The notes under the pieces: generated by a model | Told to the model about the DNA's origin: nothing | Databases searched by the model: none | What the model saw: only the letters and a program-made list of their open reading frames with translations | Translations under genes and position numbers: made by a program | NCBI RefSeq assembly: GCF_037042905.1 | Contig: NC_087246.1 | Span: forward strand, 37,628,001-37,692,000 | Reading direction: 5' to 3' | Length of the DNA stretch: 64,000 nt | Source: Lytechinus pictus | Lineage: Eukaryota; Echinodermata; Echinoidea; Temnopleuroida; Toxopneustidae | Shown here: piece after piece, positions 1-13,000 of the stretch | Layout: every line of letters starts with the position of its first letter | Numbering within the stretch: the first letter of the stretch is position 1

Positions 1-44
1 TGTATCATTATATGAATGGTGTTTTTTGTCAATAATTATTTTAT

Positions 45-120
45 AGTACAATGTAGTTTTCAAAGTCAGCACTGCTGCTATATTGAATCGCGTGATGCAG
101 GTGAGACTGCCAGAGGCGCT
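45..120 (+). repeat. 3' end fragment of the DR1-bearing element
   Basis: Contains GTAGTTTTCAAAGTCAGCAC through ATGCAGGTGAGAC, the same terminus found at 12029-12107 and, reversed, at 19724-19802. Only the end is present. Confidence 0.7.
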
Positions 121-989
121 ATACCTGTTTTTTTTTATATCAGCTTAAGTGTAAAATGGTGATTTCTTGATGCTTGCTCGGAAGTTGAGATTTTTTTGAA
201 CAGGCGCTGAAAGTGACAAATTAACTGATAGTTTGTCAATATTTTCATGAATGCTGATCTCATCCTAAAAAGAAAATACATGTATGTTATAAGGTAATTT
301 TTGGTCGCATTTCATGTTGGGTGGTGTCAGATTTTAAAGATATCGGAGAGTCTTTTTTTAGGTAGATGACAATGTGTAAATTATGAACAAGCGTAAAGAT
401 TTGACACACTGCCGTAGATCTGCTTTAAAAAAAATACAATACATACTAATGAAAAAGGACCCTGGTCACATTTTCAAACAATTACATGTATAATGGGAGG
501 AATTATACATGTAGTTCATGCTCCTGCAAGTTCTTGATTCCTATTCATGGTGTCAAAATTACCATTTTGCATTAGAGTTGCCCTCAATCCTTTGATGTTT
601 GATCAGGGAAACAGTGATATTCTGAATGTGATCCTGTCCAATAAGATTTGGTTATCAACATAAGACATGGCCAAGGAAAAGTATGCATTCATAAAAGTGA
701 GGAAATAATTAACATGCTTTCCTTGATCATGTCTACTGTAAACACCTTCTCCTGCTTCCCCTTTCTCCTTAGAATTCCACCTTTTCTTTCTCCTCCCTTC
801 TTTATTTCTCACCTACTTTGAATTTGTTTTATCTCATTCTGCTTTTCCTCATGTTCTTCCTCTACTCATTACTTTTTTTCTTCTCCATCCTCTTCTTCAG
901 TTTTTCATTTCCAGTTATTCTTGCTGTTATTGACATCCTTTTCTATTTCAATAATTTTTCCTTCTCTTTTTTTCTTCCTTTTCCCTTAG

Positions 990-1068
990 GACATAAAATT
1001 GAGTTATATATGAAAGATGGTAATAGTTCTCATCTCCTACATATACAACCTTCTGCAACCATAGAAAG
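990..1068 (+). CDS. ITFG1: ITFG1 exon A (first visible)
   Basis: Acceptor CCCTTAG and donor AG|GTAGGT. It encodes HKIELYMKDGNSSHLLHIQ and neighbours, matching the propeller strand before the first FG-GAP loop. It needs one nucleotide from an upstream exon outside the window; no plausible earlier exon is visible in 1-989. Confidence 0.85.
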
Positions 1069-4000
1069 GTAGGTGGTTGAATTCTTATATTTAATTATTC
1101 ATTTATTTCATTTTTTAAAGTGGATGAAGAGGACATTCAGAATGTACCTTCAATTAGGTCCACTATGTTTTCAAGGAAGAAAAATTACATGGCAGACATG
1201 AATATATAATGCATTGTTTGACTCAGCGCTGTTTGAGACAGCACAATCCAAATATCATTTGAAAAATAGATACTTCTGAATTTTATTTAACTAATCACCT
1301 ACAGGGTGTAAATAGATTAAATGGAAGATTTCACATTTTCCAGTCATATTTAGATTTCAATGGGAGCAAATGGTTCCTTATAAGTGTACTGCATACTCTC
1401 TTTTCAAGTGTGTTTCCTGTAGTTTTTATAGATTTGTTGAAATGTTTGAAATTACTAGACATTTCTCAGTAACAATTGAAGCTGATATTTTCATATAAAG
1501 ATCAGCTTATTTTGAGCCAAGATCTCTGGCGCAACCGCTGCAAATTAAATCATACCACATGATTTTTTAGATGATTACATTGTTCTGTGAATGCTTATAC
1601 TGTAAAAAAAAAAATTGGTTATTTAGATTCAAAGAGAAAGTGGAGATAACATTTGGGCCATTATCTCTCGAGTTCAACTAATCTTGGTACACAAGCAGAA
1701 AATTAAGAAATTATTCACTTGTGGTAGCCTGCTTTAGATGAAAAGGTAAAGTGATCTTGAGCCATTCTTGAAATGATGCTCAATTGGTCATGATATAGAA
1801 CTTGTCTCTAATCCCTGGACATTTAGGTTAGATGATACAATCACTAGTATGGCTTCAGGAGACTTTGATGGAGATTTTCAGATAGATGTTCTCATTACTA
1901 CCAAGCCAAACTCTGAACCACTCAATGTGAATGTAGCTACCAAGGCATTTGTTTATTGGGGAAATATAACAGCTATGAAGTATGGTAAGTATAGTCATTT
2001 GTCAAGTTTCTCATTTCCTTAGAGCTAATTGACACAACACAACTTGGTGTAAAGATACTCAAGTCAACTGTAGTTATTTCATTTTTTCTTTGTTGAAAAT
2101 GAATTACTATTACTAGTATAATAATCAGGCATGATATTCTTCCGATTAAAATTGGAATTACGATTTTTAAAGGTCAAGTCCACCCCAGAAAAATGTTGAT
2201 TTGAATAAATAGAGAAAAATCAAAGTAGCATAATGTTGAAAATGTCATCAAAATCAGATGTAAAGTAAGAAAGTTATGACATTTTAAACTTTCACTTATT
2301 TTCACAAAAGAGTGATATGCACAACTGAGTGACATGCAAATGAGACAGTCGATGATGTCCCTCACTCACTTTCTTTTCTTTTTTATTGTTTGAATTATAC
2401 AATATTTCATTTTTTACAGATTTGACAATAAGGACCAACTTGACTGAACCATATAATATTAAACAATGCTAATTCCACACGTTCAGGGAGAAATTAATTG
2501 TTTTTTCACTTGACAATGAAGAGAAAATTAGAATATTTCATATTTCAAATAATAAAATACAAAAGAAATAGTGAGTGGATGACGTCATCAGTTTCCTCAT
2601 TTGCATACTGACCAGGATGTGCATATAACTGTTTTGTGAAATTAAGCAAAACTTTAAAATGTCATAACTTTCTTATTTTACATCCGATTTTGATGAAATT
2701 TTTAGTGTTATGCTTGTTGAATTTTTCTATTGTTAATCAAATCAACTTTTTATTGGGGTGGACTTGTCCTTTAAGATATTTTTTTTCAGATTTTTAATTT
2801 TTTTATTTATTTATTCTTTTTTTAACGTGAAATCTTTTGCCCAAGAACATTCTCATGCTGTGCTGTTTTTAAAGTCAAATGATAAACTATCATGCAGACT
2901 CACCTTGAAAAATCGCTTTCGATTTCTTTACTTTGCAAGAGCTTGTAACCCCTACCAAGGCGCCTTCGACTTTGGCAGTGACTTAGCGACCCTTTGCTTT
3001 TTTCAGATTTTTTTTCAGAGGGGAATATCATGGCTGAATAATTCAGATGCCATGTCTTTGTTGTTATTATAAATCATTATTGTTAACTACAATATTTTTC
3101 AGGTCCTCCTACATTGGTAACAGACCAGTTATCGGACCAGCCCTTAGTCATGGAGTGAGTATTGCAATGAACAGTCATGTTCCATTTCATCAAATAAGCA
3201 TAACTTTCTTGCCACGATTATTGGATTCTTTGATGAAGATCTGTCTAGTGAACTACTTTGCAACCCAACTTGTGAAGGAAGAATGAAATAAATAAATAAA
3301 AGAATTATCAAACAGTACATTGTCATTAAAAGAGACTGAAATTAGCTTGTTATGAAAGATAAAACATGTTGTGATTGAAAGTTTCTTATGATCTGCCCAA
3401 GGTATACCTGACATTGCAGCAAGTGTACAAAGTAATTTAAAGGTAAAGGCCAGTTGTGGTAACGATATCAAAATGAGTTCATACAGAATCCAATGAAATG
3501 ACCACCAAAGTGTCTGTATAAATAAAACATATGTGCCAAAGAATTCTGGAAGAAATTGTGTAATTGCTGAGAAATCAGCAAATAAGCACAGGATTCGGGC
3601 CAAGCGTCGGGCCGACATTCAAGGCAATAATAATACACTGTCCCGCGTGCGCTTATCTGTGTTGGTGATCTTCAGTGTGAACATTTTTCAGCGTAGATTA
3701 CAAGATTTCACAAAGTTCAATTTATGTAACTGTACCAGATCTAGATCCTCGATGATATACTGACAATTAAGCCTGGTTTACAGACTTTCTCATGAAATCA
3801 GTGTTTACTGCAACTACTGGCATTTCTCTTTAACACAAGAAACATTTAATGTAACTGAATCAGGTACAAAATGTTGCATCACAGGAACAGAGAAAATGAG
3901 ATAAAATCTAATAGACATGATACTATTTATGCTCATGAAATATTAATAAACACCATGTAATACAATGCAATGTTTATTCAGAATTCCTATTAAACATACT

Positions 4001-7000
4001 TTCTCTTGAATCTCTCTTGAGAATCGGTCTTTTGAGAAGTATCATTATCATGAATTTTCCTGTACAGTTGTGATGGAGACATGATACCTGATGTCTTTGG
4101 AGCAGACATGACGGGGAAAAAGATGTTCTGGAAGACAATGTAAGTCGCTCGCTCTGCTCTTATTGTTTAGTCTTTTCATTCCAAAGGGACCCAAATCCTA
4201 GTTTTATATTCTTGCAAACAAGGCTACTTGATATACAAGTACATGTAGGTGCTCAAACGTTAGAGTGTTCAAGTTCTGCCATGTTTTAGATAATTTATTG
4301 TGAAGTCAGGTGATAAAATACTACATTCAATAAGTTGTTTCGCCGAACATTGTAATGTTGTTTTCTACATTCAACACTCAGCATGGGTTTACTTTTGAGC
4401 ACAATTGTATTGATATTGAATATTTTCATTATTTCACTAGTTTTTAATCATTCCTTGCAACCATACAATTCATGTGCTTAAAAGAGTGAATGATACTGGA
4501 AAATGCTTAAATGAAAACCTGTCTTTTTGTTAGTAAGAACCATGTTCCTCCAACTTTGTATCAGATCACTTTGGCACCTATAACTGAAATAAATTGTACC
4601 GGATAAGGATTGCCTGCTTTGAAAACCATGTATATTTTCTCATAGTGATGTTCAGTTGCAATTTCCTTTGATTGAATCTATACTCAATAGGGTAAACGAG
4701 ACAAGGAAGTTTGTTGAGCAGCCCCTCTCTGGTCGTGAAGATCATCCCTTGATGGTTCCGAACTCCAATGCTTTCTTGGACTTGACCGGTAGCTTTGCTG
4801 CTGACCTCTTCATGGTGACCAACGGGTCGTCTGGAGTGACCTTTGAGGTCTGGTCCTACCTAGCTGATACAGAGGATGAAGAAAGTACGTACTCATGGCA
4901 GTTCAACAAAGAATACTCCCCTCCCACCAAACAGCCGATTGCACACCTAGGAGTGTCGACCTTTGCGGACATGAGTAAGTACCATCTTATGAAATCTTAA
5001 GGGATGGAATACATCTATATTTTATAGAATCTGAAGAACTTGGCGATTAGAAGCTATTTAAAGCAATCAGACAAATCATACACAGTTAAAGAATAGGTAC
5101 AGAGTGTTGTGAAGTGGATATGAAGAAGTAGTAAACACATTTTTTAGGGGCCTTTTTATCAGACTGTATATGATGATGGTTGGTAATCATACACATGTTG
5201 ATAATGCTTAACAAATGTACACTCACTATCATTGAACTTGTATTGCTATGACTTCATAAGCCCCCCTCCCCCCTTCACTCTTGGTGAAGTTAATTGCTCC
5301 TGTATCAGATAAATTACCAACAAAATCTATCATGTTATATTTTGAATGCTTTAGGATACAAGAGTTCATGGGATATGAGGTGAAAATAATATACATATGT
5401 TATCTTGAATTATTTTTGTTTTTTGTTGTTGTCTCTCTATTGCATGTAGATGCAGACTCCTTCTTAGATCACATTCTACCTGTATGCTTCAATGATATAT
5501 GTACCAAAGGAGCCATCTTTGTTAAATTCTTAGAACCTGTAAGTACATGTAGTGACATTAAATCTCCAAAGTCACTCTGGTGTTGAGCTTTTTCAGTGTC
5601 TGTAGATTTTAATTTTGAATATTGAAATTCTCATATATTTTCACCAAGGGCAAATTCAAAAGAGATACCATGGTGTCTTAAGCATATGTATGTTGCCTTG
5701 ATGATGAAACAATTCCACTGGCATTTTGTGATAATCTGTGTCGTTCAAAACAATTTCTTTGAAGTGATTTAAAAGGAGCCTATAAAATATATAAGTACTT
5801 TCTGTAGAGTTCTATCACTCCATAGGAAATATGCTGTATCAGATACCATCTTGCATTTGGTTGGATGAACTCACCTTAAAAATACCTTTCTATCAGGTAG
5901 AGGTCTACCTAACCAGGTGAAGAGGAGCTAAAGAGATTGATGGCTGGGCTTATTGGCACAATATTAATAGAACTTGTAGAGCATATTCACAAAAGAGCAA
6001 TTCCGTCAAGTACGTAATCAGAACCCCTATGTATGGCACTTTCCTGAATTATTTTGTCTCCACTTTGTGCTTCACATGAAAATATGCAATTGCTCTCAAA
6101 GTTCATGAAATGAAGTAATAATGGAGAGAAGCGGAGGTCGGACGGACAAAAAGGATGACTATTTAATGGCATTGCCCACAAGATATTGTAATACCACTGC
6201 GATAGCATAAGGAGGAAGTATTGATTGAATACATATTAGATTACTTGATTTGCTGTGTTGCACTGGGTTTATGTAGGATATGAGAGATATGGCGAGATAC
6301 AGCTTTTCCTTTCCTTGTTGATCAGATGGAGACGGAATGGACGGCCATGTTCAATCTTAGCCAGGCGACATTTGACAAGAAATCCTGGGGTTTTGTCCCA
6401 CCATCAGAGCACCTGACAGACTTCACTGTACTACCCCTGGTTGCAAGGACTGGTGACTACAACCTTGATACGCTCAATGATGTCCTTGTTCTAGTTCAGT
6501 CTGGAGACTCAGGGTGAGTGTGTTTGAACTGCATTCTTCACAATATATCATTGAAACATATCAGGGCCCCGTCGTACAAAGAGTTACAATCGATCCGATC
6601 AATCACAACTATGGACGGCCAGCAATGTCAACATCTAAAAATGCAAATTTGTTCAAAATATTTTCTAGATATGATGTACATTCATACATTTAACGTTCTC
6701 TTGAAGATTCAGTGTGATTCTCTTTGTTTTGTAGGAGATTGTGCGAATTCCCTGTAAAAAAAATTATGACGCTGATGGATTTCCATAGAGTTACGATTGA
6801 TTGAATCAATCATAACTCTTTGTAAGACTGGTCCCTGATCTCTTCAAGTCTTACTGTAGTCTTCCCTTTTTCTAACATCAGCTCTTGGCACTATGACACT
6901 CTTCCAAACTCTCTTCTTTTTTTTCTTTTGTGCCTCGGAATATAATATTTTGAGGTAGATGACACTACATCTGCCTGTTAATGCCTGTAATTAGTATTGT

Positions 7001-10000
7001 TAGTAGTAGTCAAGAGTATATCATGTACTAACATGTTCAAACTTAACCCTCATAAGACGGGGGTTACTTCGGAGGCTAGACAGACTACTTGGAGGTGTTC
7101 ACTTGCTACCTTCAAAACAATGACATCAGTATTTTCTGCTGGCCTTCCATTATTTATATTCACTTCAGTAAGCAGAGTTCAATGGAATTTCTCATTACTA
7201 TCTATAATTCAATGAGTTCGGTGCACTGTTCTTGTCCACTTAGTTCTGTTGAGAGACGGATAATGCTGCTTCAGAACATGGGTGAAAGACTTGAGCCAGC
7301 TTGGGCTACTGACCCAGCTAATGATATTGTATCTCCAGTTCTAGCCACTTTCATTGATATACAACGGACAGTGAGTATTCTTGATGTTCTGATTCCTAAC
7401 AGGGTTTTAGTTGAGTATATAATCTTCTAATTAAAAAAAAGAATGAAAAAAAAATTGCAGTTATAAAACTGCAAGTACATACTTTATCCCCAAAATTATT
7501 TTGCTACACATGCTTATCAATGAAAAAAAACAAAAACTGACCATGTATATTTGTCATACAAGGTAAGATTATTCATGATCAAAATAATGCTTGGCTTTCT
7601 CTACAGATGTCATCCGTGATGGTTTAATCAGGAGAACTGGCAATTCGGTGGATTTACAATATGGTGCAGCGGACAGGCCAAATTTCCAGCTTCGGGGTCA
7701 ACATCGCGCGCAGGCACCGCACAGTGTGTGATGCTTCAAATACGAAAACGATTTGACAAAAGCGGAGGAAGATTTCCCTGGAAACGGTTTAAATTTAGCA
7801 AAGAACTTTGTGGCAAATTTCTCTCCCTCCTGAACCCTAGTAAACAGCATATGTAAGCAAGTCGATCCGCGTTGGCCAGGGCCGCATAATCGCATGCATG
7901 CATGCAACAGCTGTCGACCCTTTCCCATGAGGCATTGTGAATTTCGGCCTGTCTGCTGCAACCGATAGATGGTGCACTGTATTGTGAATCTACTTAATTG
8001 TTTTGTGTTCTTAATGGAAATACTGATCAATCTTCTTGAATATTATATTGTATTTTTTCAGGGCCAGCTCGATATTATAATTGTGAATAAAACCGTAGGT
8101 GAAAACCAACATGACATATACCTCATGGATAATACACTAGCCATTGATGCATACTTTGTGCAAACAGAAGGTAAGTATACAACTCACGGCATTTGCAGGT
8201 TGAATTATGTGGGGATACATATGTATTATTATAGCGGGGGGGGGGGGGGGGGTCATAACGGCCCGAATTCACAAAGGCGGTTTTTAAATCATTGGTTGAA
8301 CCCATGGTTTATGCAGATTTCCTGTATAAATTACGCTTATTTACTGCGTATATATTAAAAAATGACCAATGCTGATGCGCGTATTTGTCACAGTGCGCCA
8401 AATTGACGCCTGTTGCCATGGTTATCTACGCTTTTTTATTCATGAGTCCACTGTTTTGCATTAATGATTCCACTCTTCAAACAGTGGACTCATGAAAAAT
8501 AGCGTACTTAACCATGGCAACAGGTGTCGGTTTAGCACACTGTGACAAAGCGCGCATCAGCATTGGACATTTTTTAATATACGCGGTAAATATGCGTAAT
8601 TTATACAAAAAATCTGCATAAACCATGGGTTCAACCGATAATTTTAAAAACCACCTTTATGAATTTGGGCCAACATGTCTTATGGCAGATTGCCATGCTT
8701 ATTTTTTTTTAAAGATCATTTGGAATGTAGATTTACTATACATTAGAACACTTTAAAATCATTTTGTGATTTTTGTTATTTCACAATGGGAATTTGTAGA
8801 TTAAAAGGAAACATGAATGATGTAATCATATTTGTTGTTTCTATTTTTTCTTTTCAGTTCTGAGTGGACTATGTAAGTCAGACTGTCCCTTGTCAAGTTC
8901 AAACATTGTGAGTGAACAAGATGTTTCATGTTGAACATCACAGTATTCTATTCAGCTGCATGATGTTGCATATATTTGGGTAGTCAGTTTTTGCTATAAA
9001 ACCTTGCTTAGTCTGTATATATTACCCCCCCCCCATCAATAAAGGTCAAATATTTGTCATATTCCATGTTTTCTGCCACTTAGCTAGCAATAACCTACAG
9101 GCAATATTGACAGGAGAGTGAAAGCAGTTTACTGTTGAACTTTTATTATCCTTTTCGGTGAAACATGTTGATTATGATTGGGTTGTCTTTGTTTTATAGA
9201 CCATTTATTTGAGATATTTTTGTGTGGAGCATTTAAAATCCTATTTGTGGGGGATGATAAATATTTGTCTCAATATATTCTGTTGATTTAATTTTCAATT
9301 TCATGTTATTTCTATACTTTTTTTGTCAGATTAAGATATAGTGATATCATGTTTATATTTATGTAGCCGTATGGAGTAGCCCAGCCAGGTCCCATGGTCA
9401 GGTATGATACTACTAGCTCTATAGGACAACCTCAGATGACTGGGGGTAAGTAAGCTTGCTCGTACATTTATCTTAGAAGTGCTTCCTGAAGGATTTGATT
9501 AACTAAGAGACACCTTTTCTATGGTAACTCAATTAATGATAAGTTGTCGGTGATGACACCTGTCATGAAGCAGTGTCCCTGGGCATATTGTAGAAAGAGT
9601 TGCATTCGCATGCAACTAAGAAATCAAATGCAAGTCCCATCGCATGTTTTGATATGTTTAAAATCAAGGTGTATTTCATATTTGGAGTTGGTTGTGGTCT
9701 TAACTCTTTCTGAACTTGCCCCAGATCTGTCTTTTACCCCTCTTGAGCGTTTCATGAAAGAACATTTTAAAATTACAGAGTTTGCTTTATCCGGCCCAAC
9801 AGTTTCAGCTGTTATTTCACTTACTGTGAGAGTACTTGAAAGAGCAGTCCTTTGCTGTGCACCATTTTTTCTGAATATTCTGTAACATGGGGGCTTGGGG
9901 GTATCAGTATCTGGGAACACTTAATTGCCTTCAGAGTAAATGTTCACACTTAGCCTGTCAAAAACCAAAATGGTCTCATGCTTCCCAGTGGCGTACCTAG

Positions 10001-13000
10001 GATTTTCCAAAGGGGGGGGGGGCAAATTCGTCCGCCAAAAAATTAGACAAGCAAAAAAAAAAAAAGGTCTTCAACACAAATAAAGGATTTCGTACCAGCA
10101 AAAAAAATTGACAAGCAAAAAAAAAAAAGAAAAAAGGTCTTCAACCACAACTAGGTCTTCAACCACAACTAAAGGTTTTCGTATCAGAAAAAAGTTTGAC
10201 AAGCAAAAAAAAAAAAAAAAAAGGTCTTCAAAGAGGGGGTCACTTGTGGTTCGTCAGGGGGGGCAGTCTGCCCCCCCTTAGGTACGCTAGTGATGCTTCC
10301 CCTCTCTCGTAAATGAACTTCATTGAGTACCTGTTTCTGAAAGAATACGTTATCGGATACTTGTTCAAACTCTGTCAACCACACCTTCTTCTTTCATTTC
10401 TTTACTATTTCAGCAACAAAGATCAACATACTCTCTTCACTCCACATCTGCTCCATTCCACATCATTCCTAAATCCAGAAAGCAGCTGGCTTAAATTCTT
10501 TTCAATCTCTTGCCCCCTGTCTTTGGAACAATCTCCCAACATCTCTTCTCTTAACCTCTTCAAAAAACATCTTAAAACACAACTGTATAACTATTGACCT
10601 TAACTTGTCTCATGCCATTAACAGCACTTTGTATCCTCTGGAAAAAAACGATATGTAAATCCAGTAATTATTATCCTAATATGAAAAATTGATAACTCAC
10701 AATGATTGTTTCAATCTTTCCCTATTAAAACTTTCATTTATCTTGAAATTCCTTTCAGGTTCTCAGCTTTCCCAATCAGCATACTTCTCCTTGCAGCTCC
10801 CATACGTCCTACTAGGTCTGGGTCAGAATCCTAACTTTGTAGATACTCTCATGGTTGGTGTTCCTGGACCAACAGATGGAGAAACTAAGGTTAGAGTCCA
10901 CCGCCCTCCTCCAATTTTAAAACATATTTTCATGATATCTTCTCAATTTTTTTGTTAGATTCATTTAAATCAAGTCCTTTTTATTTACTTTGAAATTTCA
11001 TCGTAATGTCTTAATGTAGCTTATTCACTTCAAATTATATAAAATGTAGCAGGTAATGTATGATGCATTGAATTTTAATACAATCTGTAATACATCCTTG
11101 TTTATTTTTCATTTAAATTTAGCTCTTAATGTAACCTACTGTTTTGTTAGTTTTTGTCTCACCTGCATAGCAGAGTGAGACTATAGGCGCCGCTTTTCCG
11201 ACGGCGGCGGCGGCGGCGGCGTCAACACCAAATCTTAACCTTAGGTTAAGTTTTTGAAATGACAGTATAACTTAGAAAGTATATGGACCTAGTTCATGAA
11301 ACTTGGCCATAAGGTTAATCAAGTATTACTGAACATCCTGCCTGAGTTTCATGTCACATGACCAAGGTCAAAGGTCATTTAGGGTCAATGAACTTAGACC
11401 ATGTTGGGGGAATCAACATCAAAATCTTAACCTAAGGTTAAGTTTTTGAAATGTCATCATAACTTAGAAAATATATGGACCTAGTTCATGAAACTTATAC
11501 ATAAGGTTAATCAAGTATCACTGAACATCCTGCATGAGTTTCACGTCACATGACCAAGGTCAAAGGTCATTTAGGGTCAATGAACTTTGGCCGAATTGGG
11601 GGTATCTGTTGAATTACCATCATAACTTTGATAGTTTATGGATCTGATTCATGAAACTTGGACATAATAGTAATCAAGTATTACTGAACATCCTGTGCAA
11701 GTTTCAGGTCACATGATCAAGGTCAAAGGTCATTTAGGGTCAATGAACTTTGGCCAAATTGGGGTATTTGTTGAATTACAGCCATAAATTTGAAAGTGTG
11801 TTGGTCTAGTTTATAAAACTTGGACATAATAGTAATCAAGTATCACTGAACATCCTGTGCGAGTTTCAGGTCACATGATCAAGGTCAAAGGTCATGTAAG
11901 GTCAAAGAACTTTGGCCACGTTGGGGGTATTTGTTGAATTGCCATCATATCTCTATAAGTGTATTGGTCTAGTTCATAAAACGTGGAAATAAGAGTAACC
12001 AAGTATCACTGAACATCTTGTGCGAGTTATAGTAGTTTTCAAAATCAGCACTGCTGCTATATTGAATCGCGTGATGCAGGTGAGACGGCCAGAGGCATTC
12101 CACTTGTTCTTAATAAGTGGGGCAAACGGTGTAGCTATTTCTTGTTTTGGAACAGTATCAAAAGTATTGAAAGGTTTGATCAGTCCAAACTCACGGAAAG
12201 AATGTTCCATTTGGCTATGGAATGCACAGGGCATTCATGAAGAGTATTGAAATTGTATTTTAAGAAAATATGCACTCTCTACAATACATTAATTCGTGAA
12301 TGTTTGTGCATGTGTGTCGTTAGCTGAGAAATTTTTCTTTTTCTTTTCTTATTCTCAGAACCCAAGGGTACATCAATGGACTTCTGTTATACCCAATTCA
12401 CAGCTGATTGTAATCCCTTATCCATTAGACAAACCTAACGAGTAAGTCAATTCTCAAGGATGAAACCCCACAGACATTTTAACAGGCATGCTTGTTTTCT
12501 AATGCTTTTATTCAAATTGATGCTTTGAATATTTTCAATGTTCACAACTCTACTCAGTTACGTACAGTGGGTGGTATCACACACTGGTTTAATGACAGAC
12601 TAAATAAGAATTTTAGCCCATACTTCGATGGAATGCTATGTTTGTCTATCTTCTTCAATATTCATGACAAATATAATGTGCCAAATTATTCATTGAAAGT
12701 TATCATCATATTATCTTACTCTGCACATAATCATAACAAACCAGTTTTGGAAACAACTTTCCATCACAGGATTTATGCTCCAAAGTTAAAACTTTGTGGT
12801 GGCATCGTTTTGTTCAGAATTTTGTGAGACTGCCATGACAAATGTAGGCACTAGTATTGTTACACTCGAAATCATGAAAGTTATGACAAATTATGGAATT
12901 ATATACAATAACTTATAGTTTATCAGCTTAATTGTCGGCTTTTTATCTGCTTATTGTGGTAAGACATACATATCATATTGAATGAACACTGACTGCCTTG

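Noticed and set aside
3253-3763. ORFs of 76-121 codons on both strands in an ITFG1 intron
   Set aside because: No resemblance to known families, no splice-consistent extension, and intron-like composition.
11974-12250. ORFs of 76-86 codons at the end of DR1-element copy A
   Set aside because: The identical frame recurs at copy B and is the element terminus read through; no stop-free extension or start context.
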